Notes: generated by a model from the sequence alone, not told the origin. A stretch of DNA of 64,000 nucleotides from Curtobacterium sp. MCSS17_015 (GCF_003234265.2 NZ_CP126256.1:2046001-2110000), one strand, 5' to 3'; shown: positions 9,109 to 17,822, counted from the first letter of the stretch. Numbers and translations: made by a program.

Positions 9109-10071
9109 TCAGGCGGCGCGGCGCCGGGCCTCCCAGGCACTCGTCACCATGTCGTCCAGGCTGTGCCGCATCGCCCAGTCCAGGTCACGCGCCGCGGCCT
9201 CGCCGGTCGCGACGATCCGGGCCGGGTCGCCGGCGCGGCGCGGCGCGACCTCGGGCTGGAAGTCGATGCCGGTCCCCCTGGCCATCGCGTCCATGATCTG
9301 CCGGACGCTCACGCCGTCACCGCTGCCGAGGTTGTAGGCGCGCTGCAGCGGTTTCCCGGACTCGAGCTTGCGCGCCGCCACCGCGTGCGAGTGCGCGAGG
9401 TCGGCGACGTGCACGTAGTCACGGACGCAGGTGCCGTCCGGGGTCGCGTAGTCGTCGCCGTTGATGCGCGGCGTGCGACCGGCGAGCAGGGCGTCGAAGA
9501 CGAGCGGGAACAGGTTGTGCGGGCTGGCGTCGTACAGGTCGGGCTCCCCCGAGCCGACCACGTTGAAGTAGCGCAGCGACGTCGTGGTGAAGCCGCGGGC
9601 GACCTCGAGGTCCCGCAGCAGCCACTCGCCGATGAGCTTGGACTCGCCGTACGGCGACTCCGGCGCCTTCGGGGTCTCCTCGACGACGACGTCGACGTCG
9701 GGCGTGCCGTAGACCGCGGCGCTCGACGAGAAGACGACCTTGTCGACCCCGGCGTCGGCCATCGCGCCCAGGAGCGTCGCCATCCCGGTGACGTTCTGCT
9801 CGTACGTGTGCAGCGGCCGCTCGACCGAGACACCGGCGTACTTGAAGCCGGCGACGTGCACGACACCGGTCACGGCGTGCTCGCGCATGGTCCGTTCGAG
9901 GAGTGCGCCGTCGAGGATCGTGCCCTCGACGAACGGGACACCCTCGGGCACGAACGCCCGGAAACCGCTCGAGAGGTCGTCGAGCGCGACCGTGTCGATG
10001 CCCGCCGCGCCGAGCGCTCGGACGACGTGGGACCCGATGTACCCGGCACCGCCGGTGACCAACCAACTCAT
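9109..10071 (-). CDS. galE: UDP-glucose 4-epimerase
   Basis: A cytosolic NAD-dependent short-chain dehydrogenase that interconverts UDP-glucose and UDP-galactose. The 320-residue protein shows the Rossmann motif GGAGYIGS (residues 7-14), VVHVAGFKYAGVSVERPL, the catalytic serine in FSSSAAVYG and the Tyr-x3-Lys pair in SPYGESKLIGE. The C-terminal half carries YFNVVGSGEPDLYDASPHN, typical of GalE. Together with manA and ugd it supplies sugar nucleotides for the surface glycan genes downstream. The ATG follows TAGCGT by six bases, suggesting a leaderless transcript separate from manA. Confidence 0.95.
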   Translation of the reverse strand: MSWLVTGGAGYIGSHVVRALGAAGIDTVALDDLSSGFRAFVPEGVPFVEGTILDGALLERTMREHAVTGVVHVAGFKYAGVSVERPLHTYEQNVTGMATLLGAMADAGVDKVVFSSSAAVYGTPDVDVVVEETPKAPESPYGESKLIGEWLLRDLEVARGFTTTSLRYFNVVGSGEPDLYDASPHNLFPLVFDALLAGRTPRINGDDYATPDGTCVRDYVHVADLAHSHAVAARKLESGKPLQRAYNLGSGDGVSVRQIMDAMARGTGIDFQPEVAPRRAGDPARIVATGEAAARDLDWAMRHSLDDMVTSAWEARRRAA

Positions 10072-10077
10072 GCCGCC

Positions 10078-10083
10078 ACGCTA
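10078..10083 (-). promoter_or_regulatory. -10 element of leaderless galE
   Basis: TAGCGT on the minus strand ends six bases before the galE ATG at 10071. The same hexamer and spacing recur before ugd at 55173-55178. Confidence 0.6.
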
Positions 10084-10116
10084 GCGGAACGGGCGGCGGG
10101 GGCCCGGCGGTGGTCG

Positions 10117-10149
10117 GGCCGACCGCCGCCGTGCCGGTGGCGGTCGGCC
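10117..10149 (-). terminator. Terminator hairpin after manA
   Basis: GGCCGACCGCC (10117-10127) pairs perfectly with GGCGGTCGGCC (10139-10149), an 11-pair stem with an 11-base loop that reaches the last base of the manA stop codon. It separates manA from the galE promoter. Confidence 0.65.
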
Positions 10150-11372
10150 TACGCGCCCGTCGCGATGAACACGGTCCCGGTGGTCCCGCTGCCGGCGTCC
10201 GCCTCCACCGTCACGTCGCCCTCGTCCGGCGTGATGTAGCAGGACTCCCCGCGACGCAGGAGCGTCGCGGTGCGGGCGCCGACCAGGGTGACGACACCCT
10301 CGGTGCAGATCGCGATGGACGGTCCGTGGAGCGGCGCGGTCCCGCCGGCGCCGGGACCGGCCGGCCGCCCGTCACCCGTCACGCGGAGCAGCGCGAAGCC
10401 GACCCCCGCCGGCGCGAAGCGGTCCACCGCGGGGGCGAGGTGCTCCGGCTCGAGCAGGGGCACCGGGTGCGCCGTGAAGTCGAGGACCCGGAGGAGCTCC
10501 GGCACGTCGACGTGCTTCGGGGTCAGCCCACCCCGCAGGACGTTGTCCGACGGTGCCATCAGTTCGATGCCGAGGCCGTCGAGGTAGGCGTGGATGTTCC
10601 CGGCGGGCAGGTACATGGCCTCGCCCCTGGTGAGCGTCACGCGGTGCATGAGGAGGGACACCACGACGCCCGGGTCCTCCGGGTAGGCGCGGGCGAGGTC
10701 GGCCGCGGTCGCGGTGTTGGGCGTGACCGTGCCGTCCGGACCTGCGGCGGCGACGGCTCCGGTCGCCAGGTGCCCGACCGCGCCGATCACCGCCCGTGCC
10801 GAGTCGTCGGCCTCCTCGAGCCAGCGCACCGTGTCCTCGAGGCCGTGCTGCAGGTGCACGACGAGCGGCCCGAGACGACCGGAGCCGCCGTCGAGCGCCT
10901 CGACCTCGGCGAGCGCCTCGGGTACCGGGCGGAAGCCGCTCAGCGCCTCGAAGCGGTCGCTCAACGCGACGACGAGCTCGGGCTTCGGGAACGGGTCCTT
11001 GTAGTTGCGGCCCGGGTCGTCGAGCGGGACCCCTGCGGCTTCCTCGCGTTCGAAGCCCTCGCGGGCCTGTTCCGGCGTCGGGTGGGCCTGGAGCGACAGC
11101 GGGGCCGCGGCGGCGAGGACCTTGAGCAGGAACGGCAGGCCGGCGCGGTCCGGACCGAGCGCCGTCTCCGGTTCGGCCGTGATCCAGTCGAGGACGGTGT
11201 CGGCACCACCCACCATGGCCGGGTTCACCACCACGCTGGGGCTGCCGGCGTGGGCGCCGAGCCAGAGTTCGGCCTGCGGGACGCCGGTGACGGTCCGTCC
11301 GAGCAGTTCGGGGATCGCGGAGACCGACCCCCAGGCGTAGTCGCGAGGGGTGTTCGTGATGCCGAGGAACAT
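10149..11372 (-). CDS. manA: Mannose-6-phosphate isomerase, class I
   Basis: A cytosolic zinc enzyme interconverting fructose-6-phosphate and mannose-6-phosphate, the entry to GDP-mannose and polyprenol-phosphate-mannose. The 407-residue protein begins with the family signature ITNTPRDYAWGS and has the zinc-ligand region LSLQAHPTPEQA, then NYKDPFPKPELVVAL and the mid-domain GEAMYLPAGNIHAYLDG. The ATG at 11372 is supported by TACGCT six bases upstream on the minus strand. The gene is divergent from the acyltransferase at 11443, with only 70 bases between start codons. manA in this neighbourhood matches the conserved actinobacterial whiB2-manA region. Confidence 0.95.
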   Translation of the reverse strand: MFLGITNTPRDYAWGSVSAIPELLGRTVTGVPQAELWLGAHAGSPSVVVNPAMVGGADTVLDWITAEPETALGPDRAGLPFLLKVLAAAAPLSLQAHPTPEQAREGFEREEAAGVPLDDPGRNYKDPFPKPELVVALSDRFEALSGFRPVPEALAEVEALDGGSGRLGPLVVHLQHGLEDTVRWLEEADDSARAVIGAVGHLATGAVAAAGPDGTVTPNTATAADLARAYPEDPGVVVSLLMHRVTLTRGEAMYLPAGNIHAYLDGLGIELMAPSDNVLRGGLTPKHVDVPELLRVLDFTAHPVPLLEPEHLAPAVDRFAPAGVGFALLRVTGDGRPAGPGAGGTAPLHGPSIAICTEGVVTLVGARTATLLRRGESCYITPDEGDVTVEADAGSGTTGTVFIATGA

Positions 11373-11378
11373 GTCACG

Positions 11379-11435
11379 AGCGTATCCGGCACGACCGTCC
11401 CGGAGGGCACGTGCACGATCCGCGATACATAGACT
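11379..11435. promoter_or_regulatory. Divergent promoters of manA and the acyltransferase
   Basis: Leftward: TACGCT (11379-11384, minus strand) lies six bases before the manA ATG. Rightward: TAGACT (11430-11435) lies seven bases before the acyltransferase ATG. Both genes are predicted leaderless. A direct-repeat motif, TCCGCGA (11419-11425) and TCCGGGA (11437-11443), straddles the rightward -10 and recurs near 16392. Confidence 0.6.
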
Positions 11436-11442
11436 CTCCGGG

Positions 11443-13539
11443 ATGGCCGAACCGACCCGCACCGTCCCCGACCGCGCCGACCGGACCCGGTGGGACGTCC
11501 AGGGGCTGCGGGCGTTCGCGGTCCTCGCCGTGGTCGTCTACCACCTCTGGCCGAACCGGGTGCCCGGCGGCTTCGTCGGCGTGGACGTGTTCTTCGTGAT
11601 CTCCGGGTACCTGATCACGGGACACCTGCTCCGCGAACAGGTGGCCACCGGACGCATCGCCCTCGGCACGTTCTGGGCGCGGCGTGCGAAGCGGCTGCTG
11701 CCCGGCGCGGCGCTGACGCTGCTGGCCACCGGCACCGCCGTGCTCGTCCTCGTGCCGAGCACGCTCTGGGGGCAGTACGGCCGCGAGCTGATCGCGTCGA
11801 CGGTGTACCTGCAGAACTGGCAGCTCGCCTCCGACTCGGTGGACTACCTGGCCTCCGACAACGACCCGTCCCCGTTCCAGCACTTCTGGTCGCTGTCCGT
11901 CGAGGAGCAGTTCTACATCGCCCTGCCGGTGCTCCTCGTCGTACTGACGGCCGCGCTCCGTCGCACGCGGGGGCACTCCCCGGTCCGCACCGCGCGCCTG
12001 CTGCTCGGCGCGGTGGTCGTGCTCTCCCTCGTCTGGTGTGTCGTCGAGACCCGAACCGCTCCCGGGATCGCGTACTTCTCGACCGCGACGCGCGCGTGGG
12101 AGTTCGCACTCGGCGGGCTGGCCGCCACCGTGCTGACGGCGCCGCCGCGCTCGCGGACGACCGCCGCCGTGCGGACGGGAGGCGCGTGGCTGGGTGCGGC
12201 CCTGCTCGTCGCCTCGCTGTGGACGATCACGTCGGCGACCCCCTACCCGGGGACCGCGGCGCTGCTCCCCGTGGTCGGTGCGACGCTCGTGGTGCTGCTC
12301 GGTGGTCGGTCGGGCCTGGCGGTGCCCGGGCGGTGGGCGCCGGTGGCGGGGCTCGGGCGCATCTCCTACGCGGTGTACCTCTGGCACTGGCCCGCGGTCG
12401 TGCTGCTGCCGATCGTCACGGGACACGCCCTCGGCACGAGGGACAAGGTCGCGATCCTGGTCGGCAGCGTCGTCGTCGCGGCGCTGTCCACGCGGGTCGT
12501 CGAGGAACCGCTCCGGTTCTCGGCCCGGGTGTCCGCGCTCCCGCCGCGCCGGGTGGCCGTGTGGGGCGTCCTGAGCACCCTGGTCGTCGTCGCGCTCGGC
12601 GCCGCCACGCTCGGCGCCCTGCAGGTCCAGCAGACGCAGGCGGCCGCCTACCAGCGGTCGCTCGAGGACGGCGACGTCCCCTGCTTCGGCGCCGCCGCGG
12701 GCGTGGGGACGGCGGACCCGTGCACCGACCCCCGCCTCGCCGACGTGCGCGTCCCCGTCCCGTCGGCGGCCGGCAGCGACGACGTCAACCGGTACGCGTG
12801 CTGGTCGAACACCACGCCCGACTTCAACGTCTGCCGCCTCGGCCCGTCGACGGGGTACACCCGGCACGTCGCGGCGATCGGCGACTCCCACAACAACGCG
12901 CTGCTCAGCGCCTACGCGGCCATCGCCGAGGAACGGAACTGGCGCATCGACGTCGCCGGGCACGTCGGCTGCTACCTGACGACGGCCGAGCAGCAGGCAC
13001 CGTCCGACGCCTACACGGCGAGCTGCGACGGGTGGAAGCAGGCGGCGTTCGCCTGGGTGCGGGACCACCCGGACCTCGACGCCCTCGTCGTCACGCACGC
13101 GGCGACGAAGAGCCCCGTCATCGTGCCCGAGGGGTCCACGAACGAGGCCACGGTGGTCGACGGTCTGGTCGGCGCCTGGCGGAACGCCACCGACGTCGGC
13201 GTGCCCGTCCTCGCGATCCGCGACAACCCGGTCGCGCGGAACGACGTCCTCACCTGCCTCGGACGGATGACCGGCCCGACGACCGACGCCTGCGACTCGC
13301 CCCGGTCGGCGGCGCTGTCCGCCTTCGACGGCTCCGCGGAGGCCGTGGCACGTCTCGGCGACCGTGCCGCGTTCGTCGACCTCACCGACCGGTACTGCTC
13401 CGCCAGCACCTGCCCGGCCGTGATCGGCGGCGTGGTCGTGCACCGGGACCCCACGCACGTGACGGCGACCTTCGCGACGACGCTGGCACCGTACCTGGGC
13501 GACGCGCTCGCGGACGCGCTCGGGGAGGTCCGCGGGTGA
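11443..13539 (+). CDS. Membrane acyltransferase with SGNH domain (OafA/YrhL type)
   Basis: A 698-residue two-domain protein. Residues 15-390 form the acyltransferase-3 membrane domain of about ten spans, with the conserved LRAFAVLAVVVYHLWP, GFVGVDVFFVISGYLIT and SLSVEEQFYIALPVLL. Residues 460-698 are an extracytoplasmic SGNH domain with AAIGDSHNN (near residue 478) and the C-terminal DPTHVTATFA carrying the Asp-His pair. Such proteins O-acetylate cell-surface polysaccharides: the membrane part moves acetyl groups outward and the SGNH part transfers them. The sugar acceptor is unknown. It overlaps the downstream ligase gene by GTGA, implying coupled expression. Confidence 0.93.
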   Translation: MAEPTRTVPDRADRTRWDVQGLRAFAVLAVVVYHLWPNRVPGGFVGVDVFFVISGYLITGHLLREQVATGRIALGTFWARRAKRLLPGAALTLLATGTAVLVLVPSTLWGQYGRELIASTVYLQNWQLASDSVDYLASDNDPSPFQHFWSLSVEEQFYIALPVLLVVLTAALRRTRGHSPVRTARLLLGAVVVLSLVWCVVETRTAPGIAYFSTATRAWEFALGGLAATVLTAPPRSRTTAAVRTGGAWLGAALLVASLWTITSATPYPGTAALLPVVGATLVVLLGGRSGLAVPGRWAPVAGLGRISYAVYLWHWPAVVLLPIVTGHALGTRDKVAILVGSVVVAALSTRVVEEPLRFSARVSALPPRRVAVWGVLSTLVVVALGAATLGALQVQQTQAAAYQRSLEDGDVPCFGAAAGVGTADPCTDPRLADVRVPVPSAAGSDDVNRYACWSNTTPDFNVCRLGPSTGYTRHVAAIGDSHNNALLSAYAAIAEERNWRIDVAGHVGCYLTTAEQQAPSDAYTASCDGWKQAAFAWVRDHPDLDALVVTHAATKSPVIVPEGSTNEATVVDGLVGAWRNATDVGVPVLAIRDNPVARNDVLTCLGRMTGPTTDACDSPRSAALSAFDGSAEAVARLGDRAAFVDLTDRYCSASTCPAVIGGVVVHRDPTHVTATFATTLAPYLGDALADALGEVRG

Positions 13540-14939
13540 CCGGCACTAGCCTGTCCTCCGTGACGAACACCTGGCCACTGGCGCGCGGCTCCGTGCCCGA
13601 ACGCGAGGCGTTCGCCCTCGCCGCCACGGTCCTGCTGACGCTGTTCGCCGGCGACGCCGTGCCGAACACGATCACCTGGTACGGCGCGGCGGCCGTCTGG
13701 GCGCTCGAGGGCGCGTGGGGCATCAGCGTCGTGGCGCGTGCCCGACCGCCCCTCGAGCGCACCCCGCGGGCGCTCTGGCTGTTCCTCGCCTGGTGCCTCG
13801 TCTCCGTGCTCTGGTCGCACTGGCGGCCCGCCACCCTCGCCAGCACCGTCGCGCAGGTGGTGTGCGCGCTGGTCGCCTTCGCCATCGCGTCCACCCTGAC
13901 CTGGCGACGGATCCTCGACGCGATGAGCCTGGCGTTCCGCTGGGTGCTCGGACTGTCCCTGCTCTTCGAGGCGGTCGTCGCCGTGGTCGTGCGCCATCCG
14001 ATCGCGCCGATCTGGACCGACTACGGCGACCGGGACGTCCCCGACGCGTTCTACTTCTCCCGGGCCGAGCTCCTGACGGGCGGCAGGATCCAGGGCCTCC
14101 CGGGGAACGCGAACCTCCTGGCGATGGTCGCCCTGCTCGCGGCGATCGTCGTGGCCGTGCAGCTCGCCGAGGGCCGGATGCGCCGCGGTCGCGCGATCGG
14201 GTGGCTCGTCGTGGCCGCGCTCGTGACCGCGTTGACCCGCTCCTCGACGGTGCTCGTCGCCGCGGTCGTGGTGGCCGTCGTGCTCGCGCTCGCACTCTGG
14301 ATGCGTCGGGTGCCGACCGAACGGCGGACACCGCGGTACCTCGCGATCGCGGCCGGCACCGTGGTCGTGGTGGTCGCCGTCGTGCTCGCGAAGGACACGC
14401 TCGTCGCCGTGCTCGGACGGTCGTCGGACCTCACCGGCCGCGGCACGATCTGGCAGGCCGTCTGGGGCCTCGTCGAGCAGCACCCGGTGCTCGGCTTCGG
14501 CTGGATCGGGTACTGGTGGCCGGGCATCCCGCTGCTGGCCGACCTCGCGCCCCGCAACGGGGTCACCTACCTGCAGGCCCACGACGCCGCCCTGGACGTC
14601 TGGATGCAGACCGGCGTCGTAGGACTCGTGCTCTTCGCCTTGTACGTCCTCACCACGCTGTCGCGGTCGTGGTCGAGCGCGACCCGGGCCGGCTTCGGCC
14701 CGGACCTCGCACCGCGGCCATTCGACCCGGTGGGGCTGTTCCCGCTGCTCGTCGTCGTCGCGCTCCTCGTGCAGGCGATCGCCGAGTCGCGACTGCTCTA
14801 CCAGGGCAACTGGGTGCTGTTCGCGCTCATCGCCGTCAAGTCGCGGATCGTCCTGGTGACGGAGGAGCCGCCGTCCGTCGGCGACGGCCCGCGCACCCCG
14901 GTGGCGAAGCGCGCGTTCCGCTGGGCCGCGAACCCCTGA
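13536..14939 (+). CDS. O-antigen ligase/polymerase family membrane protein (first of two)
   Basis: About 467 residues with ten or more membrane spans. The Wzy/WaaL-type domain is marked by GRIQGLPGNANLLAMVAL and, after the large loop, RGTIWQAVWGLVEQHPVLG with GFGWIGYWWPG. Family members polymerise or ligate undecaprenyl-linked glycans outside the membrane. Two starts compete. The GTG at 13536 overlaps the upstream stop and has GGGGAGG seven bases before it. The GTG at 13560 has TAGCCT seven bases before it and would be leaderless. Both may be used, giving coupled and independent expression. The paralogue at 16458 has the same architecture. Confidence 0.85.
   Translation: MTGTSLSSVTNTWPLARGSVPEREAFALAATVLLTLFAGDAVPNTITWYGAAAVWALEGAWGISVVARARPPLERTPRALWLFLAWCLVSVLWSHWRPATLASTVAQVVCALVAFAIASTLTWRRILDAMSLAFRWVLGLSLLFEAVVAVVVRHPIAPIWTDYGDRDVPDAFYFSRAELLTGGRIQGLPGNANLLAMVALLAAIVVAVQLAEGRMRRGRAIGWLVVAALVTALTRSSTVLVAAVVVAVVLALALWMRRVPTERRTPRYLAIAAGTVVVVVAVVLAKDTLVAVLGRSSDLTGRGTIWQAVWGLVEQHPVLGFGWIGYWWPGIPLLADLAPRNGVTYLQAHDAALDVWMQTGVVGLVLFALYVLTTLSRSWSSATRAGFGPDLAPRPFDPVGLFPLLVVVALLVQAIAESRLLYQGNWVLFALIAVKSRIVLVTEEPPSVGDGPRTPVAKRAFRWAANP
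13547..13552 (+). promoter_or_regulatory. Possible internal leaderless promoter for the ligase gene
   Basis: TAGCCT ends seven bases before the in-frame GTG at 13560, downstream of the coupled GTG at 13536. Confidence 0.4.
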
Positions 14940-14970
14940 CCCGGGCCGCGCGTCGGCCGCGCGCCGCCCG

Positions 14971-15138
14971 TCACCGATCGCCGAGGACCAGCGAGCACGG
15001 CACCTCGGCGCCCCACGGGCGCGTCCGGACGTCGAGCACGGCGGACGGATCAGCCCGGCACATCGCGTCGGCGCCCGCGAACTGCGGTGCCCACGCCGGA
15101 CCGTCGCTCCGCTGCGTGTCCGTGGACAGGTTGCCCAC
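14971..15138 (-). pseudogene. Detached C-terminal 55 residues of the membrane protein at 15139-16365
   Basis: Directly after the TGA at 15139-15141 the same reading frame stays open for 55 codons, to a TGA at 14971-14973. It reads VGNLSTDTQRSDGPAWAPQF, then a segment with two cysteines and PWGAEVPCSLVLGDR. The pattern R-S-x-G-P-x-W followed by a cysteine and a final W-x-V/E-x-x-x-C is typical, from memory, of the soluble C-terminal end of actinobacterial GT-C-like membrane proteins. It therefore looks like the true end of the upstream gene, cut off by one stop codon. The fragment's own GTG has no ribosome site. Confidence 0.6.
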
Positions 15139-16365
15139 TCACGAGGTGACCACCAGCGCCACCACGCACCAGCCGAGGGCCGAGCGGACGACCGCGGTCG
15201 GGCCTCCCGGCCTGGAAGCCCGCACCACCATCGCAGACCGCCGCCCGGTTGCGACGGCACCGGGCGCACGGTCGACGAGGACGGCGGCGGCGACCACGAG
15301 CGCTCCGGTGAGGAGCATGCCCGCAGCAGCCGCGTAGCGGGACGGCGTCGCCGCGAGGAGCGCGCCCGGGTCTGCCTGCGACCACCGGCCGTCCGCCGAG
15401 GCGTTGGCGACCAGGGCGGCGGTCCAGACCACCGCGGCACCGCCCGCGAGCACGACGGCGAGCACCGCGGCACGCCACCGGCCGGTCCGCACCGCGACGG
15501 CGGCGCCGAGGACGACGACGAGCGCCAGCAGGACGGCCGGCACCGCGACCACCGCCCACCCTGCGTCGACGACCGCAGCCGCCACGGAGCCGACGTCGGC
15601 GTCCCAGAGGCCACCGACGGTCTGCAGGAGCCACCCGGCCACGACGTCGGTCGCGGTGGGGTCGCCGGGGGCGGAGGCACGTGGCGTGGTGAGCGCCGTC
15701 ACCACCTGGGCGACGCCGGCCGCGAGCGCCGCGACGGTCACCGGCAGCGGCAGGAGCCGGGCGCTCCCGGCGTCGCGACGCACGGGGAGCCAGGCGAGGA
15801 CGAGCAGCGGCAGGAAGAGCACCGCCTGTGCCTCCGTCGCGCCGACGAGCACGGCGACGCCGGCGAGGACACCGGCCCCCCACCACGAGCGCACCCGGTA
15901 CGCGTACAGCCACGGGGCCAGGACGAGGCCGAACGTGTGCAGGTTCGCGACGTTGCCGGACACCTCCCACGGCGCGGTCGGCAGGAGCACGGGGACCGCG
16001 GCGAGGAGCAGCCGGAGCGGCCGGGACGGCACGACGTCCCGGGCGAGGACGAACACGCCGGCGCAGACGGCACCGGTGAGCAGGCAGCACGTCGCGGAGA
16101 CGACGAGGGCGTACCAGGGCACCGGGAACAGGAGCACGAGGTCGACGACGAGCCGGGGGACCAGGTGCAGGTACCCGGCGTAGGGGTGGAGGAGACTGCC
16201 GATCGGACCGAGCGCCAGGCGTTCCCGGAGGAACAGCCCGCCGTCCTCCGCCCAGACCGTGCCGCGTGCCTCCGGACCGAGCCGGACCCACGCGGTCGCC
16301 GCGGCGAGCACGCCCAGGACCACCGTGGCGAGCACCGGCCACCAGCTCCGCTCCGCGCGTCCCAC
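15139..16365 (-). CDS. GT-C-like polytopic membrane protein, truncated by an in-frame TGA
   Basis: 408 residues with about ten membrane spans and an early acidic loop (AEDGGLFLRERLALG, residues 39-53) after the first span. An acidic pair in the first extracytoplasmic loop is the usual catalytic site of GT-C transferases that use polyprenyl-phosphate sugars. The protein ends at WCVVALVVTS, inside what looks like the last span, and the frame continues past the TGA for 55 codons of family-like sequence. The gene may be a recent pseudogene or be read through. The GTG start has TACCGT seven bases upstream (16373-16378). It is convergent with the ligase gene and divergent from the second ligase. 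Confidence 0.75.
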   Translation of the reverse strand: MGRAERSWWPVLATVVLGVLAAATAWVRLGPEARGTVWAEDGGLFLRERLALGPIGSLLHPYAGYLHLVPRLVVDLVLLFPVPWYALVVSATCCLLTGAVCAGVFVLARDVVPSRPLRLLLAAVPVLLPTAPWEVSGNVANLHTFGLVLAPWLYAYRVRSWWGAGVLAGVAVLVGATEAQAVLFLPLLVLAWLPVRRDAGSARLLPLPVTVAALAAGVAQVVTALTTPRASAPGDPTATDVVAGWLLQTVGGLWDADVGSVAAAVVDAGWAVVAVPAVLLALVVVLGAAVAVRTGRWRAAVLAVVLAGGAAVVWTAALVANASADGRWSQADPGALLAATPSRYAAAAGMLLTGALVVAAAVLVDRAPGAVATGRRSAMVVRASRPGGPTAVVRSALGWCVVALVVTS

Positions 16366-16372
16366 CAGGCCG

Positions 16373-16451
16373 ACGGTAGCGTTCCGATGACGATCCGCGA
16401 TATCGACGCTCCGCGATGACGGAGGCCGAGCCGAGCAGCGTGCGCCAGTAT
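16373..16451. promoter_or_regulatory. Divergent promoters with a repeated TCCGCGA motif
   Basis: Leftward -10: TACCGT (16373-16378, minus strand), seven bases before the GTG at 16365. Rightward -10: CAGTAT (16446-16451), six bases before the ATG at 16458. Between them two TCCGCGA copies begin at 16394 and 16410. The surrounding 30-odd bases, from ACGATCCGCGATA to CTCCGCGATG, closely match the DNA before the acyltransferase gene at 11416-11445. Confidence 0.5.
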
Positions 16452-16457
16452 GGACGG

Positions 16458-17759
16458 ATGACGGACGCCCGGACGACGCGACTCGTGCGCGCGCGCCGGT
16501 ACCTGTCCGCGTGGATCGGGTTCTCGGCCGGCGGCCGCTTCAGCCAGGCGCTCGCGACGACGATCGTGCTCTTCGCCTTCGGGGAGCCGACCGTGCAGGT
16601 GCTCGTCGGGCCGGCCGGCACCTGGGCCGTCCTCGTCACGCTGGTCGTCCTCGCCGGCCTCAGCCTGCTCGGACAGCGGTACCGGATCGAGTGGCACGGC
16701 GTCCTGCCGCTGTCGTTGATCGCCTTCGTGGCGTACTGCGGCGTCAGCGTGCTGTGGAGCGAGTACTCCTGGGTCGCGCTCCGCGGGTTCGCCGAGACGC
16801 TCGGCTTCGTCGGACTCGGGCTCTACCTCGCGCTCGGCCGGGACCTCGTGCAGGTGATCCGCGCGTGCGGGGACGCCTTCCGGATCCTGCTCGTCGCCGC
16901 ACTCGGTCTCGAGGTGCTCGCCGGACTCGTCCTCGACGTCCCGTTCCCCGCCTTCGGCATCCGCGCGGACATCGCCTACGGCGGACCGATCCAGGGCATC
17001 GGCGGGACGCGCAACGTGATGGGCTTCATCGCCGCGACCGCTCTCGTCACCTTCGTCGTGGAGTACCTCACCAGGTCGGTCACGCACTGGCGGGCGATCG
17101 CCTCGACGGCGCTCGCGGTCATCGCACTGATGCTCGTCCAGTCGCCGATCACCGGACTCGCGATGATCGCGCTCGCCGTCGCCGCCCTGGCGATCTGGTC
17201 GCTCCGGCACGCGCGGCCGGCGTCGCGGCCGGTCGTCAACGCGGTGCTCGCCACGACCGTGCTCGCCATCGGCGTCGTGCTCGTCGTCGGTCGAGCCCGG
17301 TTCCTGCCGGAGATCGGAGCGGCCGGCGGCACCTCGACCCGGCTGGCGCTGTGGTCGCAGATCCGCGTCTTCATCGAGCAGCACCCGGTCCAGGGGTGGG
17401 GCTGGGTCGGGGCCTGGCCGACCGAGCCCGTCGTCCCCTACGTCACCTTCGTCGACCCCTCCGGCGTCCGCTTCACCTCCGGGCTCGACGTCGTGGTGGA
17501 CGCCTGGCTCCAGGTCGGACTCGCCGGCATGCTGCTCCTCGTCGGCGCGGCGCTGCTCGCCTTCGCCCGCTCCTGGGTGACCGCCACGACCTACCCCGGC
17601 GTCGCGTACGTCTGGCCGGCGGCCGTGCTCGTCCTGCTCGGCGTCACGAGCGTCGCCGAGAGCACGCTGCTGCACGGCGCCGGCCTGATGCTCTTCGTCA
17701 CGGTGCTCGTCGTGTCGGCGCGACGCCGGTCCTGGCGGAGACGACTCCTCCACGCCTAA
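16458..17759 (+). CDS. O-antigen ligase/polymerase family membrane protein (second of two)
   Basis: A 433-residue polytopic protein of about ten to twelve spans. The Wzy/WaaL domain is seen in GPIQGIGGTRNVMGFIAA and, after the periplasm-side loop, STRLALWSQIRVFIEQHPVQ with GWGWVGAWPTEP, closely parallel to the first ligase (GRIQGLPGNAN and EQHPVLGFGWIG). The pair probably arose by duplication and may act on different glycans or at different steps. The ATG at 16458 is preceded by CAGTAT and six bases. An ATG at 16416 aligns with the acyltransferase start in the duplicated upstream motif and is a real alternative. The stop codon is followed by a weak hairpin before the secreted repeat protein. 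Confidence 0.85.
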   Translation: MTDARTTRLVRARRYLSAWIGFSAGGRFSQALATTIVLFAFGEPTVQVLVGPAGTWAVLVTLVVLAGLSLLGQRYRIEWHGVLPLSLIAFVAYCGVSVLWSEYSWVALRGFAETLGFVGLGLYLALGRDLVQVIRACGDAFRILLVAALGLEVLAGLVLDVPFPAFGIRADIAYGGPIQGIGGTRNVMGFIAATALVTFVVEYLTRSVTHWRAIASTALAVIALMLVQSPITGLAMIALAVAALAIWSLRHARPASRPVVNAVLATTVLAIGVVLVVGRARFLPEIGAAGGTSTRLALWSQIRVFIEQHPVQGWGWVGAWPTEPVVPYVTFVDPSGVRFTSGLDVVVDAWLQVGLAGMLLLVGAALLAFARSWVTATTYPGVAYVWPAAVLVLLGVTSVAESTLLHGAGLMLFVTVLVVSARRRSWRRRLLHA

Positions 17760-17765
17760 GCTGCT

Positions 17766-17784
17766 CGTGGCCGCGAGGCCCACG
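17766..17784 (+). terminator. Weak hairpin between ligase and secreted protein gene
   Basis: CGTGGCC (17766-17772) pairs with GGCC and ACG (17777-17784) around one bulged C, with a GCGA loop. It may partly terminate or attenuate transcription into the next gene. Confidence 0.3.
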
Positions 17785-17822
17785 GGTCGTCAGGGGAACG
17801 GCCACGCACCGGGAGGACCGCC

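Noticed and set aside
11350..11442. A longer N-terminus for the acyltransferase from 11350
   Set aside because: It would overlap the start of manA on the other strand, is arginine-rich without conservation, and the leaderless -10 fits the ATG at 11443.
15139..15141. The in-frame UGA as a selenocysteine codon
   Set aside because: No selenocysteine insertion element or selenoprotein machinery is visible, and the family does not use selenocysteine to my knowledge. A nonsense change is simpler.
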